Below are positions 1-5,638 of a stretch of DNA of 7,277 bases, in pieces (the stretch's first letter is position 1; each line of letters opens with the position of its first letter). Source of the stretch: Rhodoferax sp. (GTDB taxonomy: Bacteria > Pseudomonadota > Gammaproteobacteria > Burkholderiales > Burkholderiaceae); assembly GCA_028292075.1 (NCBI GenBank), contig JAQGNA010000442.1, forward strand, positions 1 through 7,277, given 5' to 3'. A program made the position numbers and the translations under genes. The notes beneath the pieces were generated by a model. It was not told the origin of the DNA. It saw only the letters and a program-made list of their open reading frames with translations, and made no database searches.

Positions 1-347
1 GCCACCACTTCGCCCCGATGCACCACGATGCCGACGAAATCGGCGTACCAGCCCAGCGGGTCGCCTCGCGGGCCGGCCGGCGGTGCCCGCAGGTCCACCA
101 GCGGCAGGCACGCCTGCGCAGCGATGCTGGTGGCCATGGCATCGGTGATTTCCAGGCCATGTGTCCCATGGAATTCCTTGGTCGCGAGGAAACCGCCCAC
201 CAGGACGCGCAGGCGTTGCTGACGGGCGGCATCGAGCGCTGCAAGGAAGGGAAGGGCCTGGACGGTGGCCTGCCACAAGGCGTCGGGCAGCGCGACCGGT
301 GCCCGACCCGCCGGCGCACGCGCCATCGACTTGAGCCAGGACCACAT
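1..347 (-). CDS. mtfA: MtfA-like zinc-dependent peptidase (M90 family), N-terminal part, cut by window edge
   Basis: Translating the minus strand from the ATG at 347-345 gives 115 open codons that run off the window at base 1. The residues resemble the N-terminal half of MtfA/M90 peptidases: a tryptophan-containing start (MWSWLKSM), a stretch of about residues 46-58 ending in FLATKEFHG, then ITDAM (67-71), IAAQACLPLVDL (75-86) and LGWYADFVGIVVHRGEVV (98-115). In E. coli, MtfA is a soluble zinc aminopeptidase that binds the glucose repressor Mlc; whether that role holds here is unknown. The HExxH zinc site normally lies in the C-terminal half and so falls outside the window; catalytic competence cannot be judged. 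The ATG sits only 4 bases after the lpxH stop codon, with no strong Shine-Dalgarno of its own, so translation is probably coupled to lpxH. The family call is made from memory of the consensus; the frame and start are clear. Confidence 0.8.
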   Translation of the reverse strand, partial: MWSWLKSMARAPAGRAPVALPDALWQATVQALPFLAALDAARQQRLRVLVGGFLATKEFHGTHGLEITDAMATSIAAQACLPLVDLRAPPAGPRGDPLGWYADFVGIVVHRGEVV

Positions 348-351
348 CGCT

Positions 352-1140
352 TCAGGCGAGCGTGAGGCGCTCGACACCCGCCGCGGTCAGGCGCAGCACC
401 TCGGCCCGTGGTGGCTCGGCGGAGAGGTCCCAGTCGGACAGCACCACGCGCCGCAGGCCATCGCCCAGATCGTGATCGGCCGGGCGGTGTGTGTGCCCAT
501 GGATCAAGGTGTTGGCACCAGCCGCACCGAGCCAGGCGCGGGCCGCCGCGCGGTCCACGTCGGCAAAGGTCACTTCGGTGCGTTTGCGCGCCTCGCTCTG
601 ACCGCGCAGGCTGCGGGCAAGCTGCAGTCGTGCCTCGAGCGGCTGCCCCAGCACTTGCTGTTGCCATTCCGTGGAGCGCACCTGTCGGCGAAACTTCTGA
701 TAGTCGACGTCGTCCAGGCAGAGCGCGTCGCCGTGGCTCAACAACCAGCGCCGGCCCTGGAATACCAGCGCAACCGGGTCCTGCAGCAGCGTCGTGCCTG
801 CGGCGCGCATGCTCGCCGTGCCGACCAGGAAGTCGCGGTTGCCGTGCAGGAAGAACAACGCGAGCCGCGACGCGTTTGCGCGCAGAACGGCGAGGCTGTC
901 GGCTTCAAAGCCCGGTATGTCGGCCGCATCGTCGCCCACCCACACCTCGAACAGGTCCCCCAGCATGAACACGGCGTCGGCTGGCGTGGTGGCAAGGTAG
1001 TGCTTCCAGGCCGCGAACGTGTCCGGCTCGGACGCATGCAGGTGCAGGTCCGAAATGAAATCGACCGCGCGCCAGTGAACGGGAGCAATGAGCTCCGCCA
1101 CCTGGGGCACGGTCGGATTCGTGGAAGGCGTTTCAGTCAC
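352..1140 (-). CDS. lpxH: UDP-2,3-diacylglucosamine diphosphatase LpxH
   Basis: LpxH removes UMP from UDP-2,3-diacylglucosamine to give lipid X, the fourth step of lipid A synthesis, at the cytoplasmic face of the inner membrane. The 262-residue product carries the full metallophosphoesterase (calcineurin-like) signature: SDLHL with D31 and H33, GDLFEVWVGDD starting at G61 with D62, HGNRD with N101, SHGD with H136, and HGHTH at 214-218. These are the expected ligands of the two-manganese centre. E. coli LpxH has 240 residues; the extra length is mostly a 20-residue N-terminal lead. The start is GTG at 1140-1138: a GGAG lies 7 bases upstream and no in-frame ATG precedes the first metal motif. 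The gene follows ppiB by 18 bases and its stop is 4 bases before the MtfA-like gene, which suggests one transcript. No key residue is missing. Confidence 0.96.
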   Translation of the reverse strand: MTETPSTNPTVPQVAELIAPVHWRAVDFISDLHLHASEPDTFAAWKHYLATTPADAVFMLGDLFEVWVGDDAADIPGFEADSLAVLRANASRLALFFLHGNRDFLVGTASMRAAGTTLLQDPVALVFQGRRWLLSHGDALCLDDVDYQKFRRQVRSTEWQQQVLGQPLEARLQLARSLRGQSEARKRTEVTFADVDRAAARAWLGAAGANTLIHGHTHRPADHDLGDGLRRVVLSDWDLSAEPPRAEVLRLTAAGVERLTLA

Positions 1141-1147
1141 GCCCAGG

Positions 1148-1153
1148 CTCCGG
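1148..1153 (-). promoter_or_regulatory. Ribosome binding site supporting the lpxH GTG start
   Basis: On the minus strand the sequence reads CCGGAG, followed by seven bases and then the GTG initiator of lpxH. This is the only good Shine-Dalgarno match near the first conserved motif, so it decides in favour of the GTG start. Confidence 0.65.
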
Positions 1154-1158
1154 TGGAC

Positions 1159-1665
1159 TTAGACCACCACCGCCTTTTCGATCACCACGTCGTCGTTCGG
1201 CACGTCGTCATGGAAACCCTTGCGGCCGGTCTTCACAGCCTTGATCTTGTCGACCACATCGACACCGCCCACGACCTTGCCGAAAACGGCATAGCCCCAG
1301 CCCTGGGCCGAGATCGCGGTGTGGTTCAGGAAGGCGTTGTCGGCCACGTTGATGAAGAACTGCGCCGTGGCCGAGTGCGGATCGTTGGTGCGGGCCATGG
1401 CCACGGTGTAGTTGTTGTTCTTGAGGCCGTTGTTGGCCTCGTTGTCGATCGGCGCATCGCTGCCCTTTTGCTTCATGCCGGGCTCGAAGCCGCCGCCCTG
1501 GACCATGAAGCCCGGGATGACGCGGTGGAACACGGTGTTGTCGTAGTGACCCTTCTTGACGTAGCTCAGAAAGTTGGCCACCGACTTCGGCGCTTTTTCT
1601 TGGTCGAGTTCGAGGGTGATGACGCCGTAGTTGGCAATGTGGAGTTCGACTTTGGGGTTGCTCAT
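1159..1665 (-). CDS. ppiB: Cytoplasmic cyclophilin-type peptidyl-prolyl cis-trans isomerase
   Basis: A 168-residue cyclophilin that catalyses cis-trans isomerisation of X-Pro bonds during folding. There is no signal peptide: the mature fold begins at once ([16 protein letters not shown]), which places it in the cytoplasm as a PpiB type. Active-site residues are all visible: [14 protein letters not shown] at 46-59 contains the catalytic R48 together with F53, M54 and Q56, and [16 protein letters not shown] at 91-106 holds the substrate pocket with Q102 and F104. The C-terminal half contains [18 protein letters not shown], typical of the family. Length matches E. coli PpiB (164). The ATG at 1665 is 3 bases after the stop of the upstream cyclophilin gene, so the two are surely co-transcribed. 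No residue is odd. The symbol follows cellular location and is secure at the family level. Confidence 0.95.
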   Translation of the reverse strand: MSNPKVELHIANYGVITLELDQEKAPKSVANFLSYVKKGHYDNTVFHRVIPGFMVQGGGFEPGMKQKGSDAPIDNEANNGLKNNNYTVAMARTNDPHSATAQFFINVADNAFLNHTAISAQGWGYAVFGKVVGGVDVVDKIKAVKTGRKGFHDDVPNDDVVIEKAVVV

Positions 1666-1668
1666 GAT

Positions 1669-2364
1669 TTATTTCACCAGGGTGGCGGAGTTGATGATGA
1701 TGGGGGTTTTGGGGACGTCGGTCGGGAAGGGGCCGCCTGCGCCGGTCGGCGTGGCCTTGATTTTATTCACCACGTCCATGCCGCTCACGACCTTGCCGAA
1801 GACGGTGTAGCCGAACAGCTGCGGCGCGTTGATCAGCTGGCTGCGTGGCGTGTTCTCGTAGACCCGGCCCTGGTACTCGAATTTGGGCACCGGGTCGCCC
1901 GGCGGGATCACCGTCGGGTTGAGGAAAGCGTTGTCGTTCACGTTGATGAAAAACTGCGCGGTGGCGGATTGCGGGTCGCTGGTGCGCGCCATGGCGAGGG
2001 TGCCCACGACGTTCTTGTCGCCGCCCTTGGCCAAGGCTTCGCGGCCTTCGTGCACCACGGGCGGACGCGTTGCCTTTTCGGCGTACTTCGCATCGAAGCC
2101 GCCGCCCTGCACCATGAAGTTCGGGATCACGCGATGAAAGATCGTGCCGTCGTAATGCTTGTCGCGAACGTACTGCAGGAAGTTCTCGACAGTCTTCGGC
2201 GCCTTGTCGGGATAGACCTCGACGACGAAATCGCCCGCGCTGGTGGCGAACTTCACCCGGGGCGCGTCGGCGTTCTGGGCATGCGTGGCCGAGGCCATGC
2301 CGGTGACCAGCGTAGCGGCCAGCAAGGCACGGCGCGCGGCGGAAAAGCGGATGCGAGAAATCAT
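1669..2364 (-). CDS. ppiA: Periplasmic cyclophilin-type peptidyl-prolyl cis-trans isomerase with signal peptide
   Basis: A 231-residue cyclophilin predicted to be exported by Sec. Residues 1-29 form a signal peptide: positive n-region (RIRFSAARR), a hydrophobic core (ALLAATLVTGMASA), and a cleavage site after THA, at A29. The catalytic domain shows FHRVIPNFMVQGGG at 76-89 with R78, and [16 protein letters not shown] at 126-141 with Q137. It is longer than the cytoplasmic paralogue because of an insertion at about 152-177 (PPGDPVPKFEYQGRVYENT and following) before the FGYTVFGKVVSGMDVV segment, a form common in this family. I chose the ATG at 2364: an upstream in-frame TTG at 2400 would add 12 residues in front of a complete signal peptide. 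Neither start has a clear Shine-Dalgarno. It sits 87 bases after the TPR gene and 3 bases before ppiB. The E. coli name ppiA is applied by location and fold rather than strict orthology. Confidence 0.9.
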   Translation of the reverse strand: MISRIRFSAARRALLAATLVTGMASATHAQNADAPRVKFATSAGDFVVEVYPDKAPKTVENFLQYVRDKHYDGTIFHRVIPNFMVQGGGFDAKYAEKATRPPVVHEGREALAKGGDKNVVGTLAMARTSDPQSATAQFFINVNDNAFLNPTVIPPGDPVPKFEYQGRVYENTPRSQLINAPQLFGYTVFGKVVSGMDVVNKIKATPTGAGGPFPTDVPKTPIIINSATLVK

Positions 2365-2411
2365 GGATGTCTGGGTCGCAAAAAGGAGCGAGGGTATCAA
2401 ACCCGGCGAAA

Positions 2412-2426
2412 CCCTGCGTTTCAGGG
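2412..2426 (-). other. Short inverted repeat between the TPR gene and ppiA
   Basis: CCCTG and CAGGG form a perfect 5-base-pair stem around a 5-base loop; on the transcribed (minus) strand it is followed by only three T residues. This is too weak for a confident intrinsic terminator, but in the 87-base gap it could modestly attenuate or stabilise the transcript. A perfect 10-base palindrome (GCGGCGCCGC, 2436-2445) lies between it and the TPR stop codon. Confidence 0.25.
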
Positions 2427-2451
2427 CCGAACGGGGCGGCGCCGCAAAGGC

Positions 2452-3024
2452 TTACTTGGCGGCCGGTGCCCTGGCGGCCGGCCTGGCCTTGCCTTGCGGG
2501 GCCAGCATGTCACGGATGGCGGCCACCTTTTGCACCGCCTGCGGGTTGTTGGCGTTCAGCTGCAAGGACCTGGCGTAAGCCTGGCTGGCCAGCTTGGCAT
2601 ACACGTCGCCCAGGTTCTCATGGGCGGTGGCATAGGCCGGGTTCAGCTTGACGGCCATCTCGAGCGCGGTTCGGGCCTTGTCGTACTGGTTCTGCGCCGC
2701 GTAGAGTGCGGCCAGGTTGTTGTAAGGCTCGGGCAGCTCGGGGAACTCCTGGGTCAGCGCGTTCATGGTGGCGATGGCGTCGTCGGTCTTGCCCGATTCC
2801 GTGAGCGCAACGCCCTTCAGGAAGCGCATCTGAGGGTCCTTGGGCTTGCCGGCAAGGTAGGCGTCGGTCTTGGCCACGGCTTCGGCGTACTTGCCCGAGC
2901 GGATCAACTGCCCGACGTCGCTGTAATCGTCGGCCATGGCAGGCGTGGCGAGCAGCGCTGCAAGCACCGTGGTGGCCATGCCGGCCATGAATCGGGTTGT
3001 GGCTGTGGGGCGAAGTTGCTTCAT
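2452..3024 (-). CDS. Exported tetratricopeptide-repeat (TPR) protein
   Basis: A 190-residue protein predicted to enter the periplasm. Residues 1-31 look like a Sec signal peptide (MKQLRPTATTRF, hydrophobic FMAGMATTVLAALLA, cleavage after TPAMA). TPR-type helical pairs follow: about 34-64, 65-98, 99-131 (the best match, YNNLAALYAAQNQYDKA with P129) and 132-161, where the loop is about five residues short (LGDVYAKLASQAYARSLQL). The C-terminal tail is rich in Ala, Pro and Lys and looks disordered. TPR folds bind other proteins; no partner or enzyme activity can be read here. I chose the ATG at 3024 because AAGAGG precedes it by 4 bases and the signal peptide begins at once; a frame open to 3276 would only add arginine/proline-rich, non-conserved residues. 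It heads the minus-strand cluster, upstream of the periplasmic cyclophilin, so a role in envelope protein assembly is possible but is an inference. Confidence 0.88.
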   Translation of the reverse strand: MKQLRPTATTRFMAGMATTVLAALLATPAMADDYSDVGQLIRSGKYAEAVAKTDAYLAGKPKDPQMRFLKGVALTESGKTDDAIATMNALTQEFPELPEPYNNLAALYAAQNQYDKARTALEMAVKLNPAYATAHENLGDVYAKLASQAYARSLQLNANNPQAVQKVAAIRDMLAPQGKARPAARAPAAK

Positions 3025-3126
3025 GAGGCCTCTTGATCGAATGCAGGAACGGGGCAGACACCAGCGCGAAAACCAGTGCGGACGTTGGCGGCGCTGCCGG
3101 ATGGGCTGGCCCGCACCAGTACCAGG

Positions 3127-3162
3127 CCTTTGACCCCTTGAACGCCTTGAATGCCTTGAATC
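3127..3162. repeat. Four-copy 9-base tandem repeat
   Basis: Reading the plus strand with a period of nine gives CCTTTGACC, CCTTGAACG, CCTTGAATG and CCTTGAATC. Copies two to four share CCTTGAA exactly and the first is degenerate. The array lies 103 bases upstream of the TPR gene start and about 220 bases upstream of cysS. It could be a multi-copy protein binding site or simple replication slippage; the sequence does not distinguish these. Confidence 0.7.
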
Positions 3163-3239
3163 GGCCGCTGAAACCAGCGTCGAATCAGGCGCTCGAACTG
3201 GCGCATTCGGGGGGCCGGGACGACGCCGTTCAGGGGCTA

Positions 3240-3257
3240 TATACTGCGGGGATTGTA
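3240..3257. promoter_or_regulatory. Candidate back-to-back -10 elements of a divergent promoter
   Basis: The plus strand has TATACT at 3240-3245, one mismatch from the sigma-70 -10 consensus, pointing to cysS. The minus strand has TACAAT at 3257-3252, also one mismatch, pointing to the TPR gene. Both sit in an AT-richer island in otherwise GC-rich DNA. No good -35 hexamer lies at 16-18 bases from either, so this is a tentative call. The implied 5' leaders would be about 130 and 220 bases. Confidence 0.3.
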
Positions 3258-3344
3258 GCCGAGGGGTCACGTGCAACAGGCCCGCCCGGGACGCCTGCAG
3301 CGCTCACACCCCCCGTTTCCCGCCTCACAACGACACGCCTGAAA

Positions 3345-3358
3345 CCGCGCGACCGCGG
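3345..3358 (+). other. GC-rich hairpin in the cysS leader
   Basis: CCGCG and CGCGG pair perfectly around a 4-base loop, ending 23 bases before the cysS ATG. No T-run follows, so it is not an intrinsic terminator. It might influence translation of cysS, which lacks a recognisable Shine-Dalgarno, but such short GC stems are frequent by chance in DNA of this composition. Confidence 0.25.
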
Positions 3359-3381
3359 GCTTCCGGCCATTCCCTTATTTC

Positions 3382-4761
3382 ATGAGCTTGCGCATTTACA
3401 ACACGCTGTCGCGTGCCCTGGAGCCGTTTTCCCCGATCGATCCTGGCCATGTGCGGATGTACGTCTGCGGCATGACGATCTACGACCTCTGCCATGTTGG
3501 CCATGCCCGCATGATGATGGCTTTCGACGTGGTGCAGCGCTGGCTGCGCGCGAGTGGCCTGCGCGTCACCTACGTGCGCAACATCACCGACATCGACGAC
3601 AAGATCATCAAGCGGGCGCTCGAGCGCGGCATCACCATCCGCGCGCTCACCGACGAGATGACCGCCGCCATGCACCAGGACATCGGCGCCCTCGGCATCG
3701 AGCCCCCGACCCTCGAGCCGCGGGCAACCGACTATGTGCCGCAAATGCTGCAGCTGATCGCCTCGCTGGAACAGAAAGGCCTGGCCTACCGCTCGACCAA
3801 CGGCGACGTGAATTACGCGGTGCGCAAGTTCCCCGGCTACGGCAAGCTTTCGGGCAAGTCGCTCGACGAATTGCGTGCGGGCGAGCGCGTCGCCGTGCTC
3901 GATGGCAAAGAAGACCCGCTCGACTTCGTGCTCTGGAAGTCGGCCAAGCCGGCCGAACCACCCGAGGCCAAATGGGCCAGTGCCTACGGTGCGGGGCGGC
4001 CGGGCTGGCACATCGAATGCTCGGCCATGAGCTGCCAGACGCTGGGCGAAACCTTCGACATCCACGGCGGCGGCGTCGACTTGCAGTTCCCGCACCACGA
4101 AAACGAAATCGCGCAGAGCGAAGGCGCATCGGGCAAGCCGCTCGCGCGCTTCTGGGTGCACAACGGCTTCGTGCAGATCGACAACGAGAAGATGTCCAAG
4201 AGCCTGGGCAACTTCTTCACCATCCGCGACGTGCTGAAGCAGTACGACGCGGAAACGCTGCGCTATTTCATCGTGCGCGCGCACTACCGCAGCGCCCTCA
4301 ACTACAGCGACGCCCACCTGGACGACGCCCGCGGCGCGCTGCGCCGGCTGTACACCGCGCTCGACCTGGTGCAGCCTTTGCTGCCGGCGGCCATCGACTG
4401 GACCGAGCCTTTCGCCGCCCGCTTCAAGGCGGCGATGGACGAGGACTTCGGTACGCCCGGCGCGGTGGCCGTGCTGTTCGATCTGGCCTCCGAAGTGAAT
4501 CGCACCGGCTCCGCTGAATTGGCCGGCCTGTTGCAGGCACTGGGTGGCACGCTCGGCATTCTGCAGGGCGACGCCAAGGCGTTCCTGCAGGCCGGCGTGG
4601 CGCTTGACGAAGCCGAGGTGCAGGCACTCATCGCGCAACGTGCCGAAGCCAAGGCGGCCCGCAACTTCGCCGAAGCCGATCGCATTCGGCACGAGTTGCT
4701 GGGCAAGGGCATCTTGCTCAAGGACAGCGCCACCGGCACCACCTGGGAGGCAGCCGCGTGA
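3382..4761 (+). CDS. cysS: Cysteinyl-tRNA synthetase
   Basis: Charges tRNA-Cys with cysteine in the cytoplasm using ATP; an essential class I aminoacyl-tRNA synthetase. The 459-residue length is normal (461 in E. coli). The order of motifs is complete: [15 protein letters not shown] at 29-43, containing zinc ligand C29 and the HIGH-type motif HVGH (38-41); NITDIDDKI at 67-75; WHIECS at 209-214 with zinc ligand C213; [15 protein letters not shown] at 228-242 with zinc ligands H238 and E242; and KMSKS at 270-274. The C-terminal anticodon-recognition region includes [17 protein letters not shown], as usual. The ATG at 3382 gives the standard N-terminus ([11 protein letters not shown]), although no Shine-Dalgarno precedes it. 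It is the first gene of the plus-strand cluster, facing the divergent region. No residue is abnormal and codon use matches the neighbours. Confidence 0.98.
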   Translation: MSLRIYNTLSRALEPFSPIDPGHVRMYVCGMTIYDLCHVGHARMMMAFDVVQRWLRASGLRVTYVRNITDIDDKIIKRALERGITIRALTDEMTAAMHQDIGALGIEPPTLEPRATDYVPQMLQLIASLEQKGLAYRSTNGDVNYAVRKFPGYGKLSGKSLDELRAGERVAVLDGKEDPLDFVLWKSAKPAEPPEAKWASAYGAGRPGWHIECSAMSCQTLGETFDIHGGGVDLQFPHHENEIAQSEGASGKPLARFWVHNGFVQIDNEKMSKSLGNFFTIRDVLKQYDAETLRYFIVRAHYRSALNYSDAHLDDARGALRRLYTALDLVQPLLPAAIDWTEPFAARFKAAMDEDFGTPGAVAVLFDLASEVNRTGSAELAGLLQALGGTLGILQGDAKAFLQAGVALDEAEVQALIAQRAEAKAARNFAEADRIRHELLGKGILLKDSATGTTWEAAA

Positions 4762-4798
4762 ACTCGTTCGACGTCGCAATCGCGCCACCGTGCGAAAC

Positions 4799-4815
4799 CA
4801 GTACTGTGGGTACTG
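4799..4815 (+). other. Small perfect hairpin between cysS and the glycosylase gene
   Basis: CAGTAC and GTACTG form a 6-base-pair stem around a 5-base loop, 38 bases after the cysS stop. The bases that follow (CGCGCACTGTTTG) contain no T-run, so it does not qualify as an intrinsic terminator. It may protect the 3' end of a processed transcript; this is inference. Confidence 0.3.
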
Positions 4816-4862
4816 CGCGCACTGTTTGTGCCGCTCACGCCACCCGTGCCGAGCGCGCTGAC

Positions 4863-4868
4863 AGGAAG
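4863..4868 (+). promoter_or_regulatory. Ribosome binding site deciding the glycosylase start
   Basis: AGGAAG lies four bases before the ATG at 4873. The alternative upstream GTG at 4828 has no comparable purine-rich site, so the shorter protein is preferred. Confidence 0.65.
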
Positions 4869-4872
4869 CAAC

Positions 4873-5544
4873 ATGGCAGCCGTTAAGAAGGTGACGGTAG
4901 CGGCGCCCGAGCCGGTGGTTCAGGTCTACACGCCCCCCTACTGGGTCGATGCCTGCAAGCATCTGGCCAAGAAGGACCGCGTCATGCGCCGCCTCATTCC
5001 CAAGTTCGGCGACGCCTGCCTGAAAACCCGTGGCGACGCGTTCACCACGCTGGCGCGCAGCATCGTCGGCCAGCAGATTTCGGTGACGGCCGCACAGACC
5101 ATCTGGGAGCGCTTCGTGCAGCTGCCCCGCCAGATGGCGCCGGCCCATGTGCTGAAGCTCAAGGTCGACGACATGCGCGCGGCTGGACTTTCGGCCCGCA
5201 AGGTCGAATACCTGGTCGACCTGGCGCTGCACTTTCATTCGGGCTCTGTGCATGTGCAGAGCTGGGAGGACATGGAAGATGAAGCCATCATCGCCGAGCT
5301 GGTGGCCATCCGCGGCATCGGCCGGTGGACGGCCGAAATGTTCCTCATCTTCCACATGATGCGGCCCAACGTGCTGCCGCTGGACGACGTGGGCCTGATC
5401 AACGGGATCAGCCACAACTATTTTTCGGGCGACCCGGTGAGCCGCAGCGACGCCCGCGAAGTGGCCGCGGCCTGGGCGCCATTTTGCAGCGTGGCAACTT
5501 GGTATATTTGGCGCTCTCTCGAGCCCTTGCCCGTGGCCGTTTAA
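4873..5544 (+). CDS. HhH-GPD DNA glycosylase, 3-methyladenine DNA glycosylase II (AlkA) type
   Basis: A 223-residue member of the helix-hairpin-helix/GPD superfamily, which removes alkylated bases such as 3-methyladenine and starts base-excision repair. Visible signatures: SIVGQQIS at 63-70, the loop and helix typical of AlkA-type enzymes; [14 protein letters not shown] at 105-118; the hairpin [12 protein letters not shown] at 146-157; and VLPLDDVGL at 167-175, in which D172 aligns with the catalytic aspartate of E. coli AlkA (D238). It lacks the N-terminal domain of the 282-residue E. coli AlkA, so it is a compact form and I give no symbol. The start is the ATG at 4873, preceded by AGGAAG at 4863-4868; a GTG at 4828 in the same frame would add 15 unlikely residues. 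It lies 111 bases after cysS and 94 before accA, which differ from it in function. Substrate range cannot be read from sequence. Confidence 0.92.
   Translation: MAAVKKVTVAAPEPVVQVYTPPYWVDACKHLAKKDRVMRRLIPKFGDACLKTRGDAFTTLARSIVGQQISVTAAQTIWERFVQLPRQMAPAHVLKLKVDDMRAAGLSARKVEYLVDLALHFHSGSVHVQSWEDMEDEAIIAELVAIRGIGRWTAEMFLIFHMMRPNVLPLDDVGLINGISHNYFSGDPVSRSDAREVAAAWAPFCSVATWYIWRSLEPLPVAV
5503..5508 (+). promoter_or_regulatory. Possible internal -10 element upstream of accA
   Basis: TATATT, one mismatch from TATAAT, lies in a locally AT-rich stretch inside the 3' end of the glycosylase gene, about 130 bases before accA. The upstream bases (TTTTGC at 5482-5487) are a poor -35 at a 15-base spacing, and the segment also encodes the in-frame residues TWYIW. 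It is a weak candidate for a separate accA promoter. Confidence 0.2.
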
Positions 5545-5599
5545 CCTGCCCCGCATTCAGGGGCCAGCCGCCGGCCACGATGGCCGCCGCACTGTGGCG

Positions 5600-5613
5600 C
5601 GGCAGGCCTGCCG
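5600..5613. repeat. Perfect 14-base palindrome before accA
   Basis: CGGCAGGCCTGCCG equals its own reverse complement over all 14 bases. It lies 13 bases before the accA Shine-Dalgarno, in the 94-base gap after the glycosylase gene. Placement and symmetry would suit a dimeric regulator's operator or a small RNA hairpin near the ribosome binding site, but GC-rich DNA yields such palindromes by chance more often than balanced DNA, and no known operator is recognised. Confidence 0.5.
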
Positions 5614-5626
5614 GCTCGAACTAACC

Positions 5627-5631
5627 AGGAG
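5627..5631 (+). promoter_or_regulatory. Ribosome binding site pointing to the accA TTG start
   Basis: AGGAG is the strongest Shine-Dalgarno in the window. It ends 7 bases before the TTG at 5639, an ideal spacing, but only 1 base before the ATG at 5633, which is too close for use. It therefore supports TTG as the initiator. Confidence 0.75.
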
Positions 5632-5638
5632 TATGACG

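Larger units (their letters stand above)
3025..3381. other. Divergent intergenic region between the TPR gene and cysS
   Basis: The two clusters point away from each other across 357 bases, so promoters for both should lie here. What can be seen: a 9-base tandem repeat (3127-3162), an imperfect 12-base direct repeat (3158-3169 and 3182-3193, 10 of 12 identical), two near-consensus -10 boxes in opposite orientation (3240-3257), and a GC-rich hairpin shortly before cysS (3345-3358). Open frames crossing it lack ribosome binding sites and conserved-looking residues. I see no tRNA, small protein gene or riboswitch. Confidence 0.6.

Noticed and set aside
18..365. A 115-codon plus-strand frame at the left edge
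   Set aside because: It is antisense to the MtfA-like gene, which gives a recognisable protein on the minus strand. The plus product is Arg/Gly/His-rich with no motif.
265..3036. A 923-codon plus-strand open frame over the whole left cluster
   Set aside because: It is antisense to four clearly recognised genes in the phase where only TTA, CTA and TCA sense codons create stops. The product is rich in His, Val, Arg and Gly, and its apparent internal repeats (such as HVDEELRRG and HVDEKLRGG) are the mirror of the two paralogous cyclophilins.
3025..3276. An 84-residue N-terminal extension of the TPR protein
   Set aside because: The extension is arginine/proline-rich and would bury a complete signal peptide; the ATG at 3024 has its own AAGAGG.
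3033..4517. A 494-codon plus-strand frame starting in the intergenic region and overlapping cysS
   Set aside because: It is out of frame with cysS over most of its length, strongly Arg/Ala-rich, and without motifs. It is a GC-driven overlap.
3325..5556. A 743-codon minus-strand open frame over cysS and the glycosylase gene
   Set aside because: It has the same codon-phase artefact; both sense genes share a frame and have complete catalytic motifs. No plausible domain is seen in the antisense product.
5545..5565. A possible terminator after the glycosylase gene
   Set aside because: GCCCC and GGGGC can pair around a 7-base loop, but there is no T-run and the stem is short.
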